Source: Synergistes sp.
GTDB taxonomy: Bacteria > Synergistota > Synergistia > Synergistales > Synergistaceae
Reading direction: 5' to 3'
Assembly (NCBI GenBank): GCA_016288355.1
Contig: JAEEYY010000205.1
Span: 1-5,462, forward strand
Length of the DNA: 5,462 nucleotides
In this document: piece by piece, positions 1 through 5,462 of the stretch
Layout of the letters: each line of letters starts with the position of its first letter
Position numbering within the stretch: the stretch's first letter is position 1
The notes under the pieces: generated by a model
What the model was told of the DNA's origin: nothing
The model's database searches: none
What the model saw: only the letters and a program-made list of their open reading frames with translations
Made by a program: the position numbers and the translations under genes

Positions 1-814
1 AAGGAGCGTTGAAAGAGAAAAGACGCGGCTCTATATCCGGAAGGCTCAGGCGACAGTCCGGGCAGACATATTTCTCGGTAAGCTCCCTGTCGGGGATATC
101 TGTAGAGGAAAGCACTATGAAACCTTCAGAGAGCTTCAGCGCCATCTCTATCGCCTCGCTCATGCGCGAACGGTTCTCTTCCTTCACGCGCATCCTGTCG
201 ACAAGACATTCGATAGTATGGCGACGGTTCTTATCAAGCTCGACTTCCTCTTCGAGCCAGTAGATGGTACCGTCGATGCGCGCGCGCATATAGCCCTTCT
301 GATGCAGCTTCAGCAAAAGGTTTTTGTATTCACCTTTTTTGGCCCGTACGATCGGAGCGTATATCCCGATAGGCTTTCCGTCATAATCTCCGTATATGAG
401 ATCTATTATCTCGTCGACGCTGTAGCGGTGTACCTCTTTGCCGCACTTCGGACAATGCGGCGTTCCGGCGCGTCCGAAGAGAAGGCGCAGATAGTCATAT
501 ATCTCAGTGACCGTCCCTACCGTGGATCGCGGGTTGTGGCTCGTTCCCTTCTGTTCTATCGATATCGCGGGAGAAAGCCCGGATATATCGTCGACGTCCG
601 GTTTATCGGACATCCCAAGGAACTGCCGCGCATACGACGAAAGCGACTCGACGTAGCGGCGCTGACCCTCGGCGTATACAGTATCGAAAGCAAGAGAGGA
701 TTTTCCGGAGCCCGACGGTCCCGTCACCACGACCAGTTTATTTTTTGGTATAACGGCGTCTATGTTTTTTAGATTGTGCTGTCTTGCGCCTGTAATTCTT
801 ATTTCCTGTTCCAA
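1..814 (-). CDS. uvrA: UvrABC excinuclease subunit A, N-terminal 271 residues
   Basis: UvrA is the dimeric ABC-type ATPase that scans DNA for damage and loads UvrB. Only the first 271 of roughly 940-950 residues are inside the window; the frame is open at position 1. Visible parts are the first nucleotide-binding domain start (ITGARQHNLKN at 7-17), Walker A GPSGSGKSS (32-40), the UvrA hallmark block AEGQRRYVESLSSYARQFLG (48-67), the ISGLSPAISIEQK block with the Q-loop (77-89), a CPKC pair (121-124), the UvrB-binding insertion (about 130-248), and CPDC (251-254), the first half of a zinc module whose partner cysteines lie beyond the window. The start is a TTG inside uvrB: an in-frame TGA lies six codons upstream, no ATG or GTG occurs between it and the Walker region, and an AAGGCGG ribosome site lies 8 nt before the TTG. 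Walker A has Pro at a position that is commonly Leu in UvrA, a tolerated variation. The 77-bp overlap with uvrB implies co-transcription and translational coupling. Confidence 0.96.
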   Translation of the reverse strand, partial: MEQEIRITGARQHNLKNIDAVIPKNKLVVVTGPSGSGKSSLAFDTVYAEGQRRYVESLSSYARQFLGMSDKPDVDDISGLSPAISIEQKGTSHNPRSTVGTVTEIYDYLRLLFGRAGTPHCPKCGKEVHRYSVDEIIDLIYGDYDGKPIGIYAPIVRAKKGEYKNLLLKLHQKGYMRARIDGTIYWLEEEVELDKNRRHTIECLVDRMRVKEENRSRMSEAIEMALKLSEGFIVLSSTDIPDRELTEKYVCPDCRLSLPDIEPRLFSFNAP

Positions 815-2795
815 ATGCGCTTCCGCCTTTCATCCTCTGTATCTCGTCGCGCAGTTCGGCAGCCGTTTCGAAGTCGAGCTTCTCCACCGCTTCCCACATC
901 TTTCTTTCCAGCTCTTTGATATTAAATCCGCTGCTTCCGCTTTCGGCAGGCGACGCGCTTTCTCCGTCACAGCTTTCTTTCCCATCTTCAAACAGCTCTT
1001 CCGGCAGCAGGTTCTTTACCGACTTTACTATACTGCGCGGCACGATGCCGTGTTCTTCATTGAATTTTATCTGAGCCCTGCGGCGGCGTTCCGTCTCTTT
1101 CAGCGCAAGCTCAATGCTGTCGGTCATCCTGTCCGCGTAGAGTATAACTTTCCCCGCGCTGTTTCTTGCCGCGCGCCCTATCATCTGTATCAGCGAGCGG
1201 TGCGCGCGCAGATAGCCTTCGCGGTCCGCGTCAAGGATAGCTACGAGCGACACCTCAGGCAGATCTATACCTTCGCGCAGCAGGTTCACTCCGACAAGGA
1301 CGGCAAATACGCCGAGACGCAGGTCGCGCAGAAGCTCCGCACGCTCAAAGGTATCCAGCTCGGAGTGTATATAGCGGACCTTTATCCCGAGATCCGCCAG
1401 ATATTCTGCAAGATCTTCAGCAGAACGCTTCGTAAGGGTCGATACGAGCACGCGTTCGCCGCGCTCCGTCACCGTGCGTATCTCCGCAAGCAGGTCGTCC
1501 ACCTGCCCCGTAGCTTTATGTACCTCGACCTCCGGGTCAGGCACACCGGTCGGGCGTATCAGCTGTTCGACCACATGATCCGAGCAGGCAAATTCATAAT
1601 CGCCGGGCGTGGCCGATATAAAAAGGGCGTTTTTGAGCACCGGCTCATATTCGTCCCAGCGCAGAGGCCTGTTGTCAAGGCATGAAGGCAGGCGGAAGCC
1701 GTGCTGCACGAGGACTTCCTTTCTCGCGCGGTCGCCGTTATACATACCGCGCACCTGCGGCAGCGTCATATGCGATTCGTCCACAAAAATAAGCGCATCA
1801 TTCGGGAAGAAGTCAAGCAGCGTCCCCGGGGGGTCGCCTTCTTCTCTTCCGTCAAGATAGCGCGAATAGTTTTCTATGCCCGAGCAGTAGCCGACCTCAA
1901 GAAGCATCTCCAGATCGTATTTTGTGCGCATCTTAAGACGCTCAGCTTCAAGATGCTTTCCCTCGCTTATAAAGCGCGCGCAGCAGCGCTCCATCTCTTC
2001 TTCTATCGCACCGGCCGCCTTCTGTATCGCGTCTCTGCTGGTCACATAGTGCTGGGAAGGAAAGATGCCGGCTCTGTCCTTTCGGATGACGGAATGCCCG
2101 GAAACGGGGTCTATCTCATCTATCCGCTCGATCTCGTCGTCAAAGAAAGAGACGCGCAGCGCGGTATCGCTGTAGGCTGGGTATATCTCCATCGTTTCGC
2201 CGCGGCTGCGGAAGGTTCCCGGAATCAGAGAGACGTCATTGCGCTCATAGTAATTGTCTATAAGCCGCATCATAAATTCGCGCCTGTCATAGCGTTCCCC
2301 GCAGGCGAAGCGAAATATCGCATCCTCGTAGTTTTTTCTTTTGCCGAGGCCGTAGATGCAGGAAACGCTGGCCACAACTATTACGTCGCGGCGCTCAAGC
2401 AGAGATTTGGTGGTCATGAGGCGCAGCTTTTCGATTCTTTCGTTGACGGATGAATCTTTTTCGATATAAACGTCTGAAGCCGGGATATAGGCCTCAGGCT
2501 GGTAATAGTCGTAGTAGCTCACGAAGTAGTTCACGGAATTTTCGGGGAAAAATTCTCTGAACTCGCTGTAGAGCTGAGCGGCAAGCGTCTTGTTATGCGC
2601 CATCACCAGAGTCGGCCTGTTGAGCTCCGCTATAACGTTTGCCATCGTAAAAGTCTTGCCGCTGCCGGTAACGCCGAGCAGCGTCTGGCGCGTGCCGTCC
2701 TTCTCGCGGAAACCGCGCACAAGTTTGTCTACAGCCTGAGGCTGGTCGCCTGAAAGGTCAAACGGTGCGGTGAGTTTGAATTTATCCTTATCCAT
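738..2795 (-). CDS. uvrB: UvrABC excinuclease subunit B
   Basis: UvrB is the damage-verifying, helicase-like subunit of nucleotide excision repair: loaded by UvrA, it clamps DNA at the lesion and recruits UvrC for incision. The 685-residue product carries Walker A GVTGSGKT (41-48), the aromatic beta-hairpin region YYDYYQPEAYIP (94-105) that inserts between the DNA strands, the Walker B box DESH (339-342), SATP (394-397), helicase motif VI QMIGRAARN (537-545) and a C-terminal UVR domain (about 625-656) that contacts UvrC or UvrA. A Ser/Gly/Glu-rich linker (about 603-624) separates the core from UVR. After UVR there is an unusual basic tail (657-685) with 11 Lys/Arg and no acidic residues, most of it encoded where uvrA overlaps. 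The ATG at 2795 is preceded by GGAG at 9 nt spacing and gives the expected family N-terminus. It lies just after the ftsH terminator, so it probably heads its own transcript with uvrA. I found no convincing LexA box or sigma-70 promoter in the short leader. Confidence 0.98.
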   Translation of the reverse strand: MDKDKFKLTAPFDLSGDQPQAVDKLVRGFREKDGTRQTLLGVTGSGKTFTMANVIAELNRPTLVMAHNKTLAAQLYSEFREFFPENSVNYFVSYYDYYQPEAYIPASDVYIEKDSSVNERIEKLRLMTTKSLLERRDVIVVASVSCIYGLGKRKNYEDAIFRFACGERYDRREFMMRLIDNYYERNDVSLIPGTFRSRGETMEIYPAYSDTALRVSFFDDEIERIDEIDPVSGHSVIRKDRAGIFPSQHYVTSRDAIQKAAGAIEEEMERCCARFISEGKHLEAERLKMRTKYDLEMLLEVGYCSGIENYSRYLDGREEGDPPGTLLDFFPNDALIFVDESHMTLPQVRGMYNGDRARKEVLVQHGFRLPSCLDNRPLRWDEYEPVLKNALFISATPGDYEFACSDHVVEQLIRPTGVPDPEVEVHKATGQVDDLLAEIRTVTERGERVLVSTLTKRSAEDLAEYLADLGIKVRYIHSELDTFERAELLRDLRLGVFAVLVGVNLLREGIDLPEVSLVAILDADREGYLRAHRSLIQMIGRAARNSAGKVILYADRMTDSIELALKETERRRRAQIKFNEEHGIVPRSIVKSVKNLLPEELFEDGKESCDGESASPAESGSSGFNIKELERKMWEAVEKLDFETAAELRDEIQRMKGGSAFGTGNKNYRRKTAQSKKHRRRYTKK
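823..829 (-). promoter_or_regulatory. Ribosome binding site deciding the TTG start of uvrA, inside uvrB
   Basis: AAGGCGG differs from the consensus AAGGAGG at one base and ends 8 nt before the TTG at 814. It is embedded in uvrB codons for the Lys-Gly-Gly just after the UVR domain. Together with the in-frame TGA at 830-832, it fixes the uvrA start. Confidence 0.65.
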
Positions 2796-2804
2796 TAAAC
2801 AGTT

Positions 2805-2808
2805 CTCC
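2805..2808 (-). promoter_or_regulatory. Ribosome binding site of uvrB
   Basis: The minus strand reads CCGGAGAACTGTTTA followed by ATG. GGAG stands 9 nt before the start codon, an ordinary spacing that supports the chosen uvrB start. Confidence 0.7.
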
Positions 2809-2829
2809 GGTACGGCAGACGCCGCAATG

Positions 2830-2854
2830 AAAAAAAGCCGCCCTTCCGGGCGGC
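2830..2854 (-). terminator. Rho-independent terminator after ftsH
   Basis: Read on the minus strand there is a perfect 7-bp all-GC stem, GCCGCCC paired with GGGCGGC, closed by a GGAA tetraloop (GNRA type) and followed immediately by seven T residues. The hairpin begins about 10 nt after the ftsH TAA stop. This is the standard intrinsic terminator form and should end the hpt-ftsH transcript. Its T-run is 34 bp before the uvrB start codon. The reverse orientation has a run of A before the stem and no T-run after it, so it is not expected to work on the plus strand. Confidence 0.92.
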
Positions 2855-2864
2855 CGGGTCATCA

Positions 2865-4907
2865 TTAATTCGTCTTATCTTCGCTCTGCTGCACATCGCC
2901 GGGTCCATCGCTGTCCGCGGCTTCAGCGCCCGGCGCCGAAGGTTTTCCTGCCCGGTCTCCGGAAAGAACGGCCTCTGCAGCGCTCTTTGCTTCTTCTTCC
3001 GCAGCTTCCGCGGGCTCAGTTTTCAGCTTCTCTTCGCCGGCTGCTTCAGGATCGTCATCTTCGGCTTTTTCTTCCTCAGGCACAGCTTTGCTGATCTCCT
3101 TTTTTGGGTAGCCGAGCAGTTCGCCGAGCTCGTCCCCTTCAAGTATCTCTTTTTCGAGCAGGAGCTTCGTTATCTGTTCAAGGCGGTCCCTGTTTTCGGT
3201 AAGTATATCCTTCGCCTTATTCATCGCGGCGTCTATGATGGCGCGTATCTCAAGATCTATCGTATGCGCCACTTCTTCGCTGTAGTTTCTGTCGTCGACT
3301 ATGTCGTGCCCCAGAAATACCTCATGCTGCTTTTTCCCCAGCGTGACGAGCCCGAGTTTGTCGCTCATGCCGAACTGCGTAACCATCTGTCTTGCTGTCT
3401 GTGTCGCGCGTTCCAGATCGTTCGACGCTCCGGTAGTCACGTCGCCGAAGCGGATCATCTCCGCGACGCGTCCGCCGAGCAGCACGGTTATCTGGTCGGA
3501 GAGCTCCTGGCGTGAGATCAGGAATCTATCCTCTTCCGGCAGCTGCAGGGTATAGCCGAGCGCCATATGCCCTCTTGGGATTATCGATATCTTATGCACC
3601 GGGTCCGCGCCTTTTATCTTGGATGCTACCAGAGCATGACCTGCTTCGTGGTACGCTATTATCTCGCGTTCCTTCTTGCTTATTATGCGGCTCTTGCGTT
3701 CGGGACCTGCTATCACTCTGTCTATCGCTTCCTCGAATTCAGGCATGCCGAGCTTTGTCTTATCCCTGCGTGCTGCAAGCAGCGCTGCTTCGTTTACAAG
3801 GTTCGCAAGATCCGCGCCTACAAAGCCGGGAGTGCGGCGCGCCAGCACATCCAGATCCACATCGTCTTCGACTTTCTTCTCGCGCAGATGGACTTTCAGT
3901 ATATCGCGGCGGCCGTTGACGTCAGGACGGTCCACGACTACCTGTCTGTCGAATCGTCCCGGACGCAGCAGCGCCGGGTCAAGGATATCAGGCCTGTTGG
4001 TGGCCGCGATAAGTATGATGCCGGAGCCGGCGTCGAAGCCGTCCATCTCGACAAGCAGCTGGTTCAGCGTCTGCTCGCGTTCGTCATGACCGCCGCCGAG
4101 TCCTGCGCCGCGGTGGCGCCCCACCGCGTCTATCTCGTCTATAAATATAATGCAGGGCTGATATTTTCTCGCCTGTTCGAAAAGATCGCGCACACGGGCG
4201 GCGCCAACTCCGACGAACATCTCAACAAAATCTGAACCGCTGATGCTGAAGAAGGGAACGTCGGCTTCCCCTGCCACAGCACGCGAGATAAGCGTTTTAC
4301 CGGTCCCGGGAGCTCCCAGAAGAAGCACGCCCCGCGGGATCCTTGCGCCGACCTTTGCAAATTTTGCCGGGTCTTTAAGGAACTGCACGACCTCGACAAG
4401 CTCTTCCTTGGCTTCGTCGCAGCCTGCCACATCGTTGAACGTGACCTTGGGGCGGTTGTCAAGAAAGAGCTTGGCCTTGCTCTTTGCAAAGCCCATGACT
4501 TTTCCGCCGCCGCCCTGCATGTTGTATATAAAGTATATCCATACGCCTATCAAAAGCAGCGTCGGCAAAAGAGAGGTGAGAAGCGCCGTTATCCATGAAT
4601 TTTTCGGGGGCGGTACTATCTCGACTTCCACTCCCTTTTCCGCAACTGCTGAAGGGAGCGTAGCGGAATCAAGGATGTATGTAACGAACTCTTTCCCGTC
4701 CTTCAAAACGCCTGTGAGTTCCTCGTGGTCTATCTTCACTTTGGAAACTCCGCCTGCGTTAAGCTCCTTCAAAAAACCGCTGTATGAAAGAGCTTCTCTT
4801 CCCTGATTTTTTTTGGCTCCGTCGGGATTCAAAAATATATTTACAAGACTCACTACCAGGACGATAAGGACAAGATACATCCCCACATTCTTAGAAATCT
4901 TCTTCAA
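2865..4907 (-). CDS. ftsH: ATP-dependent zinc metalloprotease FtsH
   Basis: FtsH is a hexameric membrane-anchored AAA+ protease that unfolds and degrades misfolded membrane proteins and short-lived regulators. The 680-residue product has the full family layout: transmembrane helix 1 (about 9-26), an extracytoplasmic domain (about 30-103), transmembrane helix 2 (about 105-127), a Gly-rich linker, then the AAA module with Walker A GAPGTGKT (198-205), pore loop FVGVG (231-235), Walker B IIFIDEID (253-260) and the second region of homology (about 303-322, with the arginine fingers in RPGRFDR). The protease domain carries the zinc site HEAGH (420-424), and Asp497 in the TTGASNDLERAT region is the likely third ligand. 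All catalytic residues are present. The start is TTG at 4907: an in-frame TAA lies three codons upstream, and a GAGGA ribosome site sits 9 nt before the TTG, while the GTG at codon 8 and ATG at codon 10 would be too far from it and would cut into the N-terminus of helix 1. Beyond residue 610 there is a 70-residue acidic, Ala-rich tail. Confidence 0.98.
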   Translation of the reverse strand: MKKISKNVGMYLVLIVLVVSLVNIFLNPDGAKKNQGREALSYSGFLKELNAGGVSKVKIDHEELTGVLKDGKEFVTYILDSATLPSAVAEKGVEVEIVPPPKNSWITALLTSLLPTLLLIGVWIYFIYNMQGGGGKVMGFAKSKAKLFLDNRPKVTFNDVAGCDEAKEELVEVVQFLKDPAKFAKVGARIPRGVLLLGAPGTGKTLISRAVAGEADVPFFSISGSDFVEMFVGVGAARVRDLFEQARKYQPCIIFIDEIDAVGRHRGAGLGGGHDEREQTLNQLLVEMDGFDAGSGIILIAATNRPDILDPALLRPGRFDRQVVVDRPDVNGRRDILKVHLREKKVEDDVDLDVLARRTPGFVGADLANLVNEAALLAARRDKTKLGMPEFEEAIDRVIAGPERKSRIISKKEREIIAYHEAGHALVASKIKGADPVHKISIIPRGHMALGYTLQLPEEDRFLISRQELSDQITVLLGGRVAEMIRFGDVTTGASNDLERATQTARQMVTQFGMSDKLGLVTLGKKQHEVFLGHDIVDDRNYSEEVAHTIDLEIRAIIDAAMNKAKDILTENRDRLEQITKLLLEKEILEGDELGELLGYPKKEISKAVPEEEKAEDDDPEAAGEEKLKTEPAEAAEEEAKSAAEAVLSGDRAGKPSAPGAEAADSDGPGDVQQSEDKTN

Positions 4908-4967
4908 AGGCAGTTATCCTCTCTTTCCGTGTGCTTTGCTGCTCTTTACAGTTCTTTCGATACGTAA
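4908..4967. other. hpt-ftsH intergenic spacer, 60 bp
   Basis: The spacer is A/G-rich on the minus strand and holds the ftsH ribosome binding site near its downstream end. I see no GC-rich hairpin with a T-run and no recognisable -35/-10 pair, which fits read-through from hpt into ftsH. Confidence 0.6.
4917..4921 (-). promoter_or_regulatory. Ribosome binding site deciding the TTG start of ftsH
   Basis: On the minus strand the sequence reads AGAGAGGATAACTGCCT and then TTG. GAGGA lies 9 nt before the TTG codon. An in-frame TAA in the spacer rules out an upstream ATG or GTG extension, so this site supports TTG over the later GTG and ATG. Confidence 0.75.
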
Positions 4968-5462
4968 CTACTCTTCCTGCTCGGCTACGTACACGGCTCT
5001 CAGGTTGCGGAACTGCTCCGCGCAGTCCAGTCCGTAACCGATGATAAATTCATCGGGGATCACAAAACCGGTATATTTTGCGTCGACGGGAGTTAAGCGG
5101 CGCTCTTTCTTGTCAAACAGTACGCATACCTCAAGCGACTTCGGGGAACGGTCGTTCAGAAGATTTTTGATATATGCCAGAGTTAGCCCCGTATCCAGTA
5201 TATCCTCAACTATTATCACATTTTTGTCTTGAATATCTGTACTCAGGTCCTTTTGAATCTTCACTATGCCGCTGCTTTTTGTGGACGACCCGTATGACGA
5301 GATCGCAAGAAAATCAAAGCGGACATCGACATCTTCGGATATCTCGCGGAGAAGGTCTGTGTAAAAGACCGCAGCGCCCTTCAGAACACATACAAAGATG
5401 ACCTTTTTGCCCTTATAGTCCCTGCTGATCTGAGCTCCGAGCTCCTTTACCTTTTCGCGTAT
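4968..5462 (-). CDS. hpt: Hypoxanthine phosphoribosyltransferase, N-terminus cut by window edge
   Basis: This cytosolic purine-salvage enzyme transfers the phosphoribosyl group of PRPP to hypoxanthine (often also guanine) to make IMP or GMP. The frame is open to the window edge, giving 164 residues before a TAG stop; bacterial family members are about 175-185 residues, so only some 10-20 N-terminal residues are missing. Visible family signatures, numbered from the first visible residue, are the LKGA loop (28-31) that contacts pyrophosphate, the SYG motif opening the mobile active-site loop (56-58), the type I PRTase PRPP-binding motif VEDILDTG (85-92) with its two acidic residues, and the C-terminal purine-pocket region with KYTGF (129-133) and IGYGLD (141-146). 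An internal GTG at 5264 is not the start, because the conserved LKGA and SYG motifs lie upstream of it in the same frame. ftsH follows 60 bp downstream with no terminator between, consistent with one operon. Family assignment is secure; preference between hypoxanthine and guanine cannot be read from the sequence. Confidence 0.96.
   Translation of the reverse strand: MREKVKELGAQISRDYKGKKVIFVCVLKGAAVFYTDLLREISEDVDVRFDFLAISSYGSSTKSSGIVKIQKDLSTDIQDKNVIIVEDILDTGLTLAYIKNLLNDRSPKSLEVCVLFDKKERRLTPVDAKYTGFVIPDEFIIGYGLDCAEQFRNLRAVYVAEQEE

Noticed and set aside
218..772. Plus-strand open frame of 184 codons at the left end
   Set aside because: The minus strand here translates continuously into the conserved UvrA N-terminus with Walker A and hallmark blocks; the plus frame is its shadow.
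762..1685. Long plus-strand open frame of 307 codons antisense to uvrB
   Set aside because: It lies wholly opposite conserved uvrB coding sequence, and its translation is rich in Phe, Arg, His and Tyr with no recognisable motif. It is a shadow frame.
1701..2453. Plus-strand open frame of 250 codons antisense to uvrB
   Set aside because: It is opposite the uvrB helicase core, shows no family motif and is best explained by the codon pattern of the minus-strand gene.
2796..2830. Possible LexA (SOS) operator before uvrB
   Set aside because: The minus strand has a lone GAAC half-site (GAGAACTGTTTA) but no GTTC at the 4-nt spacing of the Gram-positive box and no ACAG at the right distance from CTGT for the E. 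coli box.
3567..4235. Plus-strand open frame of 222 codons antisense to ftsH
   Set aside because: It is opposite the AAA and protease domains of ftsH, with no independent evidence for coding.
4139..4489. Minus-strand open frame of 116 codons inside ftsH
   Set aside because: It is an alternative frame of the conserved AAA domain with no ribosome site or family signature that I recognise.
5041..5264. A shorter 98-residue hpt starting at an internal GTG
   Set aside because: The frame continues upstream to the window edge and encodes the conserved LKGA and SYG regions of the enzyme, so the GTG is an internal valine.
1..5462. A novel accessory or defence system in this window
   Set aside because: All four genes are recognisable core genes with intact visible motifs and ordinary neighbours; nothing remains unexplained except short spacers.

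Overview
The window is a block of bacterial housekeeping genes, all on the minus strand. In order of transcription they are a 3'-partial view of hpt (hypoxanthine phosphoribosyltransferase), complete ftsH (membrane AAA+ zinc protease), complete uvrB, and the first 271 codons of uvrA (nucleotide excision repair). Coding density is very high: the only non-coding stretches are about 60 bp between hpt and ftsH and about 69 bp between ftsH and uvrB. I see no RNA genes, mobile elements, CRISPR arrays or insertion sequences.

There appear to be two transcription units. hpt and ftsH are separated by 60 bp with no terminator and look co-transcribed; hpt next to ftsH is a widespread bacterial arrangement, commonly with tilS upstream (which would lie beyond position 5462). 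After ftsH there is a textbook Rho-independent terminator (7-bp GC stem, GGAA loop, T7). uvrB follows after only a short leader. uvrA then begins inside uvrB, overlapping its last 77 bp in a different frame, so the two repair subunits should be translationally coupled.

The organism is a bacterium of intermediate GC with a marked preference for the ATA isoleucine codon (14 of 21 Ile codons in the visible part of uvrA) and use of TTG starts (ftsH and uvrA). The FtsH and UvrA sequences resemble those of Synergistota, Firmicutes or Thermotogae-type lineages. Synergistota is my best guess from memory of family sequences and is not established by the window.

I do not see a previously undescribed system. 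The observations most worth a second look are the 77-bp uvrB/uvrA overprint, which gives UvrB a strongly basic tail after its UVR domain, and the promoter question for uvrBA downstream of the ftsH terminator.
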